This document shows, piece after piece, positions 1 through 11,561 of a DNA stretch of 64,000 nucleotides. Each line of letters begins with the position of its first letter. The stretch's first letter is position 1. Source of the DNA: Taxawa tesnikishii (nom. ined.) (lineage: Eukaryota; Ascomycota; Dothideomycetes; Dothideales). The position numbers were made by a program, and so were the translations under genes. The notes beneath the pieces were generated by a model. It was not told the origin of the DNA. It searched no databases and worked only from the letters and a program-made list of their open reading frames with translations. Location of the stretch: NCBI GenBank assembly GCA_030247885.1, contig JAPDRO010000003.1:372001-436000 (forward strand), read 5' to 3'.

Positions 1-959
1 GGGCTTCCTTCTCGCTGACGGAATCAGGTTCAAATCCAGTCTCCCTTCCCTTGGCACCGGTAACGATCATGAATCCTGCCTTGCCCTTCTGCTCGAGTCT
101 GAAGCCAGCGTTGACATCGGGATTATTGACGTAGGTCGTACCATGCACAGCCCTTTCTCCCAGGTACGGCGTCAGATCTGCCTTGAAGTTGATGGAGATG
201 CTGTTGCTGATGACGCCAGGGCCTTTCCAGTGGATGTCCTCCTTTTCCCGGGTAGCGCTCCTGTTGCCATCCGAGGCTATAAGATACTTGACCTTGTACT
301 TCTTTAGCAACTTGGTTTCGACATCCTGCACCACAACAATGACACCGTCTTCAACCTCTTCATAATGCAAGATCGACTGGCCGAACCTCTGCTCCGAGCC
401 AAAACGCTTCGCTTCTCCACGCAACAACGGCTCAAACATGTTCTGCGTTAGCCACAGACGGGCACTGGGCGTCACGCTAGCGACCTTCGCCGGATCACTC
501 TCCTGCAGCCTTGCGATGACTTTGCCTTGGTAGAGCTTCTCGACGATAAGCATTCCTGCGTCCAGATCGAACATGGTCTCGCTCTGCTTTCGGAACTCAT
601 CTTCAAGTCCGAGTTGCCGGAGGATCTCCACGGTCCGGAGAAGGAACAAGGCCGCCCGAGGATGAATTGCTGTGGATGGATGACGGTCGAATGATACTGA
701 TGGAATGCTATCGCGGTGTTAGCCAAGCCTGCCAAGATGCTTCTGCGGGAGAGGAGACTTTGAGGACTCACCCATGGTAGCCCAGCAGTAATCCCATGAA
801 CATACCGACCATGCTTGAGCCGATGATCATGACGGGGATCTCATCCTTCTCCAAGGGAACCGTTGAATGATCATATTCGCCGAATTTGAAATAGGTTCTC
901 CCGGATCCCGCAATTGGGATGGTATCATCGATCTGGTTCGCTGCTTGGTATATCGCCAT
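1..959 (-). CDS. FAD-dependent aromatic monooxygenase, 3' end outside window
   Basis: Two exons are visible on the minus strand: 959-772 and 707 to beyond position 1. The intron 708-771 has donor GTGAGT and acceptor TAG and keeps phase. The start is the ATG at 957-959. The N-terminus carries a dinucleotide-binding turn (IIGSSMVGMFMGLLLGYHG, residues about 44-62) followed by the RHPSTAIHPRA stretch typical of the phenol hydroxylase / TfdB-like group. Further on, LIASDGNRSATR is the DG motif that contacts FAD and NAD(P)H. Family knowledge: these flavoproteins hydroxylate phenolic or polyketide rings using NAD(P)H and O2, usually in the cytosol. The substrate cannot be told. The catalytic C-terminal part lies outside the window. 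It is divergent from a glutathione S-transferase, which suggests a shared catabolic or detoxification role (inference). Confidence 0.85.
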
Positions 960-1462
960 CCCTCTGTTCAGTGTGTCTAATTAGTTGAGCCTTCACTCAT
1001 CGATGAAGCGGAGGAGGAGCCTTGATATAAGCCATATCATGGTAAAACCCCGCATCTCTGGACTGTTGTGTACTTGTTCCGTGTAGGGCCGACGCCCCTT
1101 CGAGGCCCTTCCCATCATCTGCTGAACAACGTGTACTGGCGCAAGGGCTCTGGATCACATGTAACATACCGAACCAACTGGCAAGAGAACGGAGCGAAAG
1201 CGGCCCGAAAGCGGCCCTAAAGCGGCATCGATTGCGTCGTCCGCAGCAGCAGTCCGTCAGTCCCGCAATTCGGGCCGGAATCGGCAAAGCCGCTCGGAGT
1301 CGCCCTAAGCGATGCGCCTCGCATCGGTATATCTAGCATGACAAGACATAAGTATATTGCAAGTTTTCAACATAGTGGCCTGAATTCATCCATCTTGTCT
1401 GTCCAGTCGCTCAACTCGTCCAGGTTGAGGGTCAGCCAGTCCGGTATTTTTCTTTTTCCAGA
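960..1462. promoter_or_regulatory. Divergent intergenic region, monooxygenase / GST
   Basis: This 503-base gap separates two outward-pointing start codons, so it must hold both promoters. Around 1199-1229 a short motif AAAGCGGCCC / TAAAGCGGC is repeated in tandem. A pyrimidine-rich stretch precedes the GST start. No ORF here looks coding. Co-regulation of the two genes is inferred from geometry only. Confidence 0.5.
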
Positions 1463-2278
1463 ATGCCGTCCCTTGCGCTTTACGGAGCCGTTTACTCAAC
1501 ATGTACCCAGAGAGTACTGATCGTTCTGAACGAGCTGGGGCTTTCATATGAGATGAAAAACGTGGATCTCATGAAAGGTGCGCACAAGGTATGTCTGCAT
1601 GGTCTCGCAATCGCGAGTGGCAAAACGCTCATGAATCAAGGACCCAAGCTATATTGCGCACAAACATCCCTTTGCCCGGGTGCCAGTTTTGGAAGACGGG
1701 GACCTGACGATATTCGAATCGAGGGCCATCTGCAGGTACCTCCTGTCCAAGTATGCCGGCGATGGGAATGAACTGCGTTTGCCTCAAGATCCTTCAGCAT
1801 TGGCGGTCTTTGAACAAACCGCCAGCGTCGAATACTCTTACTTCAGTCCTGCCATTACAGATATTGCTTACGAGAAGCTGTTCAAGAGGTGAGAGCTTAG
1901 CTGCTTTTGCTGATGGTTTCCCAATTAACGGTACCGGTAGTGCGATGGGCCATGGAGATACCGATGCAGCGCTGGTCCAGAAACTGGAGAAGAACTTGCT
2001 CGACTGCTTTGACTATTATGATAGCTTGCTCTCGGGACAGAAGTTCCTTGGAGGAGAGGTATGCTGAGCAGCTGAACGCAACTTCGCAACGGATCTTTAC
2101 TGATGTCGGAGGTTAGACTTGTTCTTTGATTGATCTGCTCCACGTACCATGGATAGCAATGTTGCCGCGTGTTGGCCTGGAGGACGCGTTGTCGACAAGA
2201 CACAACTTGCAGTCTTGGTGGAACAAATTGCGGACGCGTGCCTCGTGGCACTCCGTAGAGCAGGCATTGGGGCACTAA
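1463..2278 (+). CDS. Glutathione S-transferase
   Basis: Four exons close in phase: 1463-1588, 1641-1888, 1941-2058 and 2117-2278, giving 217 residues, the usual GST length. All introns are 52-58 nt with GTATGT/GTGAGA/GTATGC donors. The N-terminal thioredoxin-like domain has YSTCTQRV with the likely catalytic Ser/Cys near residue 12, then RVPVLEDGD and FESRAICRYL, the cis-proline and glutathione-binding ESRA segments. The C-terminal helical domain ends with LIDLLHVPW and the WWNKLRTRASW segment common in phi/fungal-type GSTs. It probably conjugates glutathione to electrophiles in the cytosol. The exact class and substrate are not resolved. It is divergent from the FAD monooxygenase and convergent with XRN1, with a gap of 197 bases. 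Confidence 0.88.
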
Positions 2279-2475
2279 GGCGATATGTAACCACTAAACA
2301 AGAAAGTGAGACTATCAAGCCATTGTTGTCGAGTTGCGATCAAGTTCGGATGACGACTGCGTAACAACCAACGATCAGAGCTCGAACAGCACGTCTCTAC
2401 AAATCCCCATATCCACAAACGGGGTATCATCTCCACTCTTTCGTTCCAATCAGTCCATCTTTCCAGCCCATTCCC

Positions 2476-5400
2476 TTACTGCGCAGCTCCATCAATAGCT
2501 GCTGTGCCTCTTCCTCTACCTCTACCTCTGGGTACGAAGTCACCCCTTCCCCTCCCTCCTCTGAATCCACCCCTGCTACCTCTGCCCCTGGCATCCAAAC
2601 TGGCCGGTGGGGGCACATTCGAGTAGTTCTGAGGCCTGAATGTGGGGTTGTTGCGCACAACACCCTCACTTGGATCGGAATTGTCAACGACAGTATAACC
2701 ACCTCTGTTGGCCCCGTAGCTCCCACGCTGTGGTGCCCCATCTGGCTTACCACCACGTGGAGCGAAGGAAGCTGCAGTTCCGTTCATCTGACCTCCGCGA
2801 CCGCGGGAGCCGGCGCCGTTGGGAGCGGTGCGGATGGGGAGGGGTTCATCCTGTGGCTGGCCTGGAGCGGCACCATTTGGCGCGTACTGCGCGCCGCCAC
2901 GACCACGACCGCGTCCGGTGAGTGCGCCGCGGTAGCCGCCACGCAGGGGAGCAGGCGCAGGAGCTTCTCGCAGGCCACCCTGCGTGCCAACTCCGCCTTG
3001 CATGGTCAGAGGGGTGAAGGGAACGGCGGGAGCACGCTCGGCTTGGGCACGACTGCCGACAACGCATTGTCTGTCCGTGAGGTTGAGGACGCTATCGACG
3101 GGGATGGTGCTGCCGCGGAAAGGAGAGCAGCGGTCGCCCAGGGTGGTACCGGCCATGAAGGTGGAGTCGAAGACAACATCGAGAAGAGTGGTGCGCGGCG
3201 TGCGGGTGATACCGACAACTGTGCCTCTCGAAGCGATTGGAACACGCCCCTTGGGCGGAACGTAGACGACACGGTCGCCTAGGACGAAGCGCTGACCGCC
3301 CAAGCGGTGTTCGGCGTCGACGGGCCTGAGCAGGGCGTGGCGAGGGACGTTGGAAAGCTGTTTGCCGACAATGTTAGGATGCTGTTGGTCATTATTCCTC
3401 GCCTCATTCTGGTCCGCAGCAAGCTCGATTGCCTTGACGGTGTCTGAGTCCATTTGTTGAGCGTCCAGCGGCACTCTCTCAAGGCGCTTGGTCTCCATGC
3501 TTTTCAACCAGGCACCAATCTCCTTCATCTTGTCCCTGGCAACATCCGCCGGATAGAAGTCGGTGTCGTTGAAGACATCACCTTGCGGGTTGCGAACCAT
3601 ACCAGCGATGAACTCAGGGAACTTCATCATGTACTCGGCGATGAGATCGATGGCCTTCTGGCTGTACTCCCAACCGCGGTCGGACTTCCGACTGTAACCA
3701 AGTACCTTCTGCTTCTTAGCCTCGAACTTGAGATTCAGGCCAAGGTTAAGCTGAAGGCCCGAAGACATGACACGGAAGGATGCAGTAAGCTTAGACAGCA
3801 CGAGGTTAGGAAGGTTGAGCTGCTTGGCAACGGCAAAGGCAGGGATATAGGGAGACATTCTTTCCGCCTGCATGGCGATGTCGCGGCCAAACTCCGGTTC
3901 GCGTCGCACAAGGCATGACACCCAGACATCTGCTTTTTCACCCTTGTGGCCGTTGACCATGAGAGGCCGACCGTAGGCGTACTCTCCAAGGAAGAAAGCG
4001 TGCGAACCTTCTGGAAACTCTTCCTGAAGGGGAAGAGCTTCCTGCTCCAAGAAACGTTGGTCTTCCGAGATGACTTCGTCAACGATCATCTGGGTGAGGA
4101 AATCCGGGTCTGTTCCTGGAACAGCAGCATACTGCTTCACTGTGGCGCCACTCTCAGTCTTTCTAAGACCGACAAGCATGTCCACATGAACTAGAGACTC
4201 GACTTGACCGGTGATGATGGCAAGACGTCTGCTGTACTGGCCCTCCAATCTATCAGCCTTCTTCTTCCATTCGGAGATCTCTTGTGGGCCGTGAGGAATT
4301 TGCTCGATGTTGGCGGGGTTGGTCCCGCGTCTGGATCAACAAGAACGTAATCGAACATTTCGTCCGATACCTTCGTGACCTTGGCCTCCTGCAAGAACGG
4401 ATAACCGACGTGGACAGCCTGGCCCAGCTTTAGCTTGGCGTTCTCGATGCCGCTGGTCATCTCGGAGTTCATGACTGTGATAACCATGCTTTCATTCCTG
4501 CTTTCCTGTTGGAAGACGTTGACACCATGGAAACCAAGTGTGCCAGTGGTAGGCAAAGTGCGCAAGCTGGGGAAACCGGCAAGAGATTCTTCTCCGAGCT
4601 TGACACCTTCGACAAGGCCGATGTAAACATCCAGACCTTCCATTGTAGGAAGCTCAAATATGTTTTGCACACACTTACAGTGTGGAAGGTCAGGAATATG
4701 CCCGGGAGAGAGGATGGGTAGACGAAGTCGATCTCTGGAGCGTAAGTGAACTTCAAGCTGACACCGAACTCGTTGCGACCTCTCTCGGCGTCCGTCAAGA
4801 GATGGTCTTTGGTGGCCATAGCAGGCAGCAGACGCTTTTCGTCGATGAATGGGATCTTGACAACCGCCTCCCATTCCATCTTCTTTCCGTTCATGTCCAG
4901 ATCAAAGTCGCGCGGGTAGAAGTCGATGATGGGGAATTCGGATTTGTCATCAGATCATGGTAAGCTGGGGGTACGATCTGCTTACTGCGGTCCGGCAGTA
5001 CGCCCATGAGCTGCTGGTAAGGTCGGAACGGCTGGCCAAGCTGAAAGTTCATGTCCGCAGCAAGACCCTTCTTGACGTCCGAAATCATTGGTGAGTAGTG
5101 GTAGTTGAAGAACCATGGCCAGGATGCCACGCCACGGTAGTAGTAGTAGAGGACCCACTGTAATCCTTGCACGTAGTTCTCGGTGAGCTTGCGAAGCTCC
5201 TCCTCGTTGTCAATTCCCCATTCGAACTTGGACTTGTAATGCTGGTCCTTCCATTGTTGGAATTTCTGCTCGTACTTCGCCTCCATCTTGGCTTGCGCCT
5301 CTTCGGGCGAGACATCCACAATCTGCGCCTTGTCGTACCGCTTGAAAACGCGCAGCAAGGCGCTCTGAGCCTCCTCGTCTTCTTCGTCCTCTGAATCATC

Positions 5401-6910
5401 ATGTTCAGCACGAGGAAAGAACGAAAGTTGCATGTGCCTCTCTCCGTTGTCGTCTGCAGCACTCTTCCACTGCAGATGCAGGCTGTCCGCCAGCTCCTCC
5501 ACGAACTTTCGATCGCGGGCCGGTAGACTGACTGGCAAATCCAGGGGCTGCTGTTGCTGGTCGTCCGCCGAGCGATTGTTCACATAGGTCTTGACCTGGT
5601 TGTATATCTCTTTCTGGGGTGTGCTCATGACAACCTGGCCCCTCTTCTTGTGTCCCGTACGCTCCATGACATCTTCCTTCTCCATCTGCTTTCCCTTGAA
5701 CCAACTTGCATCTGCATTCTCGGCTTCGAAGAATCGGTACTCCACGTGGGAAAGCTCATCAAGAAGGACCCCAAGTCGCTCAAGATTGATAGTGCCGCCT
5801 TCGTTGATGTAGCCCTTCGCTTTTGGAAGGACAGTCTTGTAGACATTAAACATGAGAGACAGAGCGCCCTCGTTAATGTGTAGGTGCGGCAAGTTTGGCA
5901 GAAAGTCGTTGCCAACAAAGAACGCCATAAGGATGAAATCGTCTATAACACGCTCCATGTCGAAAGGAAAGCCGAGAGCACCAGGCTCTTTCAGTTCTTG
6001 GAATTCGAGCTCCAGATACTCCCGAACAATGCAAAGGTGCATGAGGTAAAAGTTCTGGTGTTCTAGCTCTTTCGACTTCTTCGCGCTCTGCCGTCCAAAT
6101 GTGACTTCCTCTCGAAGAAGACAGAAATGAGGGTCGTGGCTGAGAAGACCCAACATGATGAGATCAGCATCCAACCCGTATAGGCAGTGTCGCATGTTCG
6201 GATCATAGCTCGGTTGTGCCTTGGCCTTCCGGATGTATTCCATGACCTTGTGTTCTCCCTCACCAGGGACCTCATGGCCGGACAGAACGATCTCTACGCC
6301 CTGCCAATCCACATCCTCCGACACCTTCTTGCTGATGAAGTATTTCAATTGCTGAGTAAGGCGGGCCATGAACTCAGTACCAGGAGTGATACAGTTGCTG
6401 TCGAAGGGGCCTCCTTCGGCATTTCAGTACCGGCAGCGATGGCCTTGTTTCGCGCGTCCTCGGCGTCCTTGGCGGATCTGAAGCGACGAGCGCGCTGCTG
6501 ATTCATCTTCGCGCGGGGTGCAACACCATCAATGGCCATGAAGAACAGCTGCTTGGGCTTGATCTTGCCGAACAGGTGCTCGATGTAGTTAAAGATAGCA
6601 ATGAACATCTTGTCCTCGGTCATACGGTGAGTGACCGAGTCAGAATCGCTATGGGTGCAGTTGTGGATGATACCGTTCATATCGAGCTAGTGCCTGTATC
6701 AGCCATTGTCGTGCCGCGCTGGGCTGTGCTGGGTTGCACTGTGGGATACTGGCGCTTACGTAGAGGCAATCGAACTCTGGGATGCGGTTCTCAGCTATCA
6801 GCTGTGAGATAGCTGGGTAACGTTCGCTCATCCATCTGAAGAACTTTGGAACGCCTGGTAAAGACGTGAGCATGGTGGTCGTGTAGCGCGACGTTGCGCG
6901 ACTCACCCAT
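2476..6910 (-). CDS. XRN1: 5'-3' exoribonuclease 1 (Xrn1/Kem1)
   Basis: The cytoplasmic 5'-3' exonuclease that degrades decapped mRNA. Exon 1 is only four bases (6910-6907, ATGG), exon 2 is 6854-6760, exon 3 runs from 6686 to 2476. Introns are 6855-6906 and 6687-6759. The spliced start reads MGVPKFFRWMSERYP, then LDMNGIIHNCTH, the Xrn1 (not Rat1) form of the catalytic N-terminus, followed by HEVPGEGEHKVMEYIR and GNDFLPNLPHLHI. The C-terminus (about the last 150 residues) is rich in RGG and RGRG. Expected length is about 1436 residues, normal for the family. The frame slips by one base at four short runs (near 6406-6409, 4931-4934, 4693-4694 and 4321-4322; plus-strand G runs). At each, one extra base restores strongly conserved sequence, such as FDSNCITPGTEFMARL. 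I treat these as sequence errors, not decay. Confidence 0.93.
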
Positions 6911-7384
6911 GATGCCTGTGTCTCAAGGACAATGTGAGCGGGCAAAGTAGAGACAGTGGGGAGGAGGCTTGCAAGCCTTAGCAATGAGCTGTTCTGGTAA
7001 TAGAAGAGGGGTGATGGCAAGGGGACGGCGGGATTTCGACACGGAGTCCTCGAAGAAAGAAAGAAGGGCGAGAGCGAGCGGCGACATGAATGAAGTCAAT
7101 GAGCCTCTCCAGCCCTACGCACGGTTCGTGTCTAACCCCGGACCTACGTCAAGAGTTGTGCCGGAGAATCGCCGCGCGAGACGCGTTTAATTGAAACGCG
7201 TGCACCTGAACAGCGAACAGGGACTTGCCAGTCAGATATCACCCTTTCTTTCAACACTCAACACATGTGACCATACTGTGCCAGCAACTACTACGAACGT
7301 CGACATCACAAGAAAGCAGAATCCATTCATTGAACAGCACAAGCACCAGCCGCTATAAGTACAGCAAGGCATCGATCTCTCAAC
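6911..7384. promoter_or_regulatory. Upstream region of XRN1 and a possible small gene
   Basis: No convincing ORF is present. The stretch contains the inverted ACGCGTTT...AAACGCGT element described separately and a TATAAG at 7354-7359, about 26-31 bases before the ATG at 7385. It is upstream of XRN1 on the minus strand and of the possible small gene and HAT2 on the plus strand. Confidence 0.4.
7181..7201. promoter_or_regulatory. Inverted pair of ACGCGT (MCB-like) boxes
   Basis: The sequence reads ACGCGTTT, AATTG, AAACGCGT: a near-perfect palindrome with 8-base arms, each arm holding ACGCGT. In yeasts ACGCGT is the MluI cell-cycle box bound by MBF (Mbp1/Swi6) in promoters of G1/S genes. It lies 271 bases upstream of the XRN1 start and 745 bases upstream of HAT2, a chromatin gene of the kind that is often S-phase regulated. 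Function here is inference. Confidence 0.4.
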
Positions 7385-7698
7385 ATGGACGAAGGTAATA
7401 CATTTCTTCATCACAGTTCATATCCAATCAGTGCATTTGCCATATAGCGGCACTACAAGATGAGGAACTCCAGGATTCCACGCAGCGAGCTGAGCAAGCT
7501 GAGCAAGCTGGGCATAACTCCGCTAAGGAAGGGTGTGCTCGCAACTCCGAACCACGACTTGCCCCCGCCTCACCATCAGGCTACACGAACATCGAAGCAA
7601 CCGTTGACACTCCCGAATGGTTGAGGCATGCTGAGATCATCGCTGATAAGGCTTATATCTGGGCTATATCTCGCTCTCCCATCAAGGATCCGATGTGA
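7385..7698 (+). CDS. Possible small hypothetical protein (86 aa)
   Basis: Not recognised. The ATG at 7385 begins a 10-base exon (7385-7394), then a 53-base intron (GTAATA ... ATATAG, 7395-7447) and an exon 7448-7698 that stays open to TGA. The predicted 86-residue product is hydrophilic, with an imperfect AEQAEQAGH repeat and a tail ending SRSPIKDPM. A TATAAG lies about 30 bases before the ATG, and start, donor, acceptor and phase agree, which is the only support. It could instead be untranslated leader of HAT2, whose start is 248 bases further on. No domain, signal peptide or membrane segment is visible. Confidence 0.33.
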
Positions 7699-7945
7699 CA
7701 ACACCTCGAATGCGATCCGTACGGAGGATCATGGACTCTACTGCCACCGGGTTACGATTGAGCAAGGCTGATGTCCTGGTGGTCAAGTGCATTCGCAGAA
7801 TACCTGAAAGACGTTTGCACGCGTGACGCCCGAGTCCGAAAACTTGCTTGCTCAAGGGATCATGCCGCCATCAGGTGCCGCTGGTGCTGACTGTGTCTCT
7901 GTGTCTTTCCCGGTTTGGCTTCAGCTGACATCTGCTACTCCAGAG

Positions 7946-9437
7946 ATGCACGACACGTCCACCAACGGGGACGACATCGAAACCGAGAACAAGATCATCA
8001 ATGAAGAATACAAGATATGGAAGAAAAATGCTGTCTTCCTCTACGACATCATGTACAGGTATATCATAAGCGTGCAGTAGATGAAATGTTCCGAGTCTAA
8101 TATCTCGCCCAGCCGTGCACTGGAATGGCCTACGCTCACCACACAATGGCTCCCAGATGTGCAAGCGTAAGCTCCTCCAACCGCTATCCGGGATGACAAC
8201 AGCTGAAGATTGCAGTATCCCCGGGAAGAACTTCACCACCCACCGACTGCTTATTGGCACTCACACCTCTGGTAGCGCACAGAATTATCTTCAGATAGCA
8301 CACATCAACCTGCCCAACAAACCAAAAGCAAACCCGGCTGATTACGATGCCGAACGGGAGGAGATCGGCGGCTATGGTGCGGCGAAAGAACCCATCAAGT
8401 TCGAGATTGTCCAAAAGATAAATCACCCGGACGAAGTAAACAAGGCGCGGTATATGCCGCAGAACCCTAATCTGATCGCTACAATGTGCATCAATGGAGA
8501 CACACTCATCTTTGACCGTACGAAGCACTCCTCGATGCCAAAGAATGATGACATTAATGCCCAAATCGAGCTTAAAGGGCACGAGAAGGAAGGCTACGGT
8601 CTCGACTGGAACCCACATGTGGAGGGTCAGCTTGCAACAGGAAGCGAGGACAGCACAGTGAGAGTTTGGTGAGCATGTCAGAGACCTGCTGGCTGTGCGC
8701 CTGCTAATGCATTACAGGGACATCAAGGACTATGACAAGAGCACCAAGACGATGGGTCATTCACGCATATTTACTCACCACTCGGCAACCGTGAATGACG
8801 TACAATGGTATCCGCAACACGGCAGCATCCTGGGGACTGTTTCCGACGATCTCAATTTCTCACTCCTGGACCTCCGCCAGCCTTCTAACACAACCGCCGC
8901 TGCAAGCTGCCGCGCGCACAATGAAGCCGTCAACGCGCTGGCGTTCCACCCCAAGTTCGAGACGCTCTTTGCCACCGGTTGCGCAGATGGCACCGTGGCG
9001 CTCTTCGACCTACGATTCCTCGAAAACGACAAGAAGATTCACGTGCTCGAAGGCCATCGAGCCAACATCATGAAGCTTGAATGGCATCCACATGACAGCG
9101 GCATCCTTGCCAGCAGCAGTGAGGACAGAAGAATCGTCTTCTGGGATCTCAGCAAGTGCGGTGCAGAGCAGACACCCGAAGATGCGGAAGACGGTCCGCC
9201 TGAGATGTAATTCCCTGCTTCTTGACGATCACCAGTGACAGATTGCTCACATCACAACACAGGCTCTTCATGCACGGCGGTCACACCTCCCGTATCTCCG
9301 ACTTCAGCTGGAACAAGAACGACCCATGGGTCATGTGCAGCGCTGCAGAAGACAACTTGATTCAATGCTGGCGCCCCAGTCGGCAACTAGTTGAGCGTCT
9401 TCCACCCGGTAAGACTGATTACGAAACCGTTTCATAG
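7946..9437 (+). CDS. HAT2: Histone-binding WD40 protein (Hat2 / Msi1, RbAp46/48 family)
   Basis: Five exons: 7946-8058, 8113-8166, 8216-8668, 8718-9206, 9263-9437. Phases close to 427 residues, the normal size. The N-terminal helix that grips histone H4 is clear: ENKIINEEYKIWKKN (residues about 15-29), followed by SRALEWPTLTTQWLPDV. About seven WD40 blades follow, including HEKEGYGLDWNPHVEGQLATGSEDSTVRVWD and a final FMHGGHTSRISDFSWN ... IQCW. Proteins of this family are the histone chaperone subunit of type-B histone acetyltransferase and also serve CAF-1 and deacetylase complexes, in nucleus and cytoplasm. Hat2 and Msi1 roles cannot be separated from sequence. The start was chosen because it is the first ATG before the conserved helix. 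The frame is intact throughout. Confidence 0.93.
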
Positions 9438-10394
9438 CCGCGCGCATGCTAACGGCTCGGCAGCGCTGATGGAGAATGTTGCGGATTAGTTTTGCGCAAC
9501 TCAAGCGCTGAAGATAGTGTAGTCCGCGAATGATGGCAACGACAGGGCTATCGAAGGTTTGGGGGAAGCAAGAGCGACTGCCGACTTTGGACGACACTTT
9601 TAAGCCGAAGAACCCTTACGCGGCGACCGCAAATGAACCATAGTTGCAGGCTTTTGAGTGTGTGGCGCTCGATGGGGAAAAGCAGACAATATGCTAGTGA
9701 AGCTGTAGTGTACTTGAGCGTGCTTCGAAAATATATCTTTACCCAATCATCTCACATCTTTTTGGCCATGATTGCGCAAGCCATTTATTCAGGTCCAAGA
9801 CGGTTGTTGTACGATGCTAGCTTATCTATGCCATACATGCCCCCATGACTACATGGGCACCTCCAACGCACTACTACCCTTTTTCACCAGTTATTGAGAG
9901 CGAACAGCGAATGAAGCCTAGGTAAAGCTTGATTCGACAAGTACGGCTCAAGTACAGTTCGAGTAAACTCATACGAGGCTCAGGTGGAGCCCGGACAGGG
10001 CATCAGTGAAGTCTATGGAAGCTCAGTGCGCACGATCGTGAGGAAACTCAGATAAGCAGCCACATGTACCAATATGTGCTCTTTCCACTGCAACCGGTAG
10101 TATAGCCACGGCCATTCTGGCCGAGGAAACGAGTATAGGCGAAGGTCAAGCTTGGAGATGCGCTAGCAAAACAAGTTTGCCTTTTCAAGCCTAGTGTATG
10201 ATTCCCCAGATCGTGCCTTGGGAGCGGGCCTTCCCGCGCTCCCGAAGCGCAGACGTCTCACCCCTCTCACGAGCTTTGCAACGTGTATACAATACCCGGG
10301 AATCTTGTATGCCATGACATAGGCTTCGTATCCGAACCCCCTCCATCTAGACTTCCCCAAATCTCCTGACTGGACCGAGGAGCTAGCTGTCAAG
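9438..10394. other. Intergenic, HAT2 to SPC3
   Basis: 957 bases between two plus-strand genes. Only short, unconserved ORFs are present. It must contain the HAT2 3' UTR and the SPC3 promoter. No repeat, RNA gene or mobile element was recognised. Confidence 0.5.
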
Positions 10395-11561
10395 ATGCAC
10401 TCCTCCCTCGTGCGCATCCAGAATGTCTTCGGCTTCTTCACCACTGTTGCGTTTGCGGTCGCGGCGGTTGTCGCGTTGAGTGTGGTGGTCAGCACACAGA
10501 ACCCGAGCGCGAAGCTTGAGATGCGGAATGTGCAAGTGTATGTTGCACTCTTTTCTTTCCAAATTAAGATATGAAGCGAGCATGAAGATGGGGATACCGG
10601 CGTTGAAGGACAACGGTGGGGGCAGCTGAGGACTGAAATGATATGGTAAAGCAAGAGCTGCGGTATACTTTGAATTCGGGGAAGAGATTTTCGTGGAATG
10701 GTTTACAGCAAAGAACATTGTGCTACAAGGGTTTCTGGAGGAATACAAGAGCTGCTGGACGAGATGCTGACAGCAGACAATATAGTGTCAAGGGTCGTCC
10801 GCACTACTACAGCACCAAGAAGGAAGAATACGCACACGTCAAGTTCGACCTAGACGCCGGTACGTTCCTCGGTTATGGCCGTCTTGTCCTTGCGCCCTCC
10901 ACCCTTCTTTTCTACTTCTCAAATGAGAAACTAGCTAACACCATCTCCGCAGACCTGACCTCGCTCTTCTCCTGGAACACGAAACAAGTCTTCGTCTACG
11001 TCGTCGCCTCCTTCCCACCCACCACCAACCCTTCACCCAGCCTCCCCAACTCCGAGGCCATAATCTGGGACGCCATCATCCCCGCCTCCTCCGCTCCCTT
11101 GCACCCAAACACCTACATCCACCCCACCAGCAGCAGCAGCAGCAGCAAATCCTCCTCCGCCAGCAAATCCCGCAGATCCAAATCCAAAGACCAAGCGCTC
11201 GCCCACCCCGTCGGCGCCTCACCGGGCATCCTGCGCCTGAACTCGCAGCGCCCCAAGTACCAGATCACGACCCCGAGCTCCAGGATCAGCAATCTGGACA
11301 ACTGCACCCTGACGCTGCACTACAACATCCAGCCCTGGGTCGGCGCTCTGGTGTGGGGAACCCATCCAGCGCTCCCCTGTCGCCGTACTGGAGCAGCATG
11401 GAGGGGGCAAGAGCGAGGTGTTCAGAATGCCGGAACTGAAGGGCGCGAGCGCGGTGAAGAAGGAGGAATTGAGGACGGAGACGGGTGGGGAGAGGAATAG
11501 GGGAGTCCGGCTTAGGATTTGTCGTCGAACTGCCTGTCCGAAATCTGGGGCAAAAGGATGA
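10395..11561 (+). CDS. SPC3: Signal peptidase complex subunit 3 (SPC22/23)
   Basis: Three exons: 10395-10537, 10786-10859 and 10953 to about 11561. The start MHSSLVRIQNVFGFFTTVAF leads into one N-terminal membrane segment (residues about 12-35), the type II topology of this ER subunit, then VQVVKGRPHYYSTKKEEYAHVKFDLDADLTSLFSWNTKQVFVY, a family hallmark. LTLHYNIQPWVGALVW is near the C-terminus. The protein helps signal peptidase cleave signal peptides in the ER membrane. A serine-rich insert (an AGC run near 11130-11146) makes the product longer (about 275 residues) than the roughly 180-200 usual for the family. Intron 1 is unusually long for the window (248 nt). Two one-base slips occur at G runs 11355-11358 and 11403-11407; the last 60 residues depend on how those are read. 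Confidence 0.88.

Noticed and set aside
4191-6420. Programmed ribosomal frameshifting or pseudogenisation of XRN1
   Set aside because: Four slips with different local sequences do not resemble a programmed site, and the same kind of gap recurs in many conserved genes of the window.
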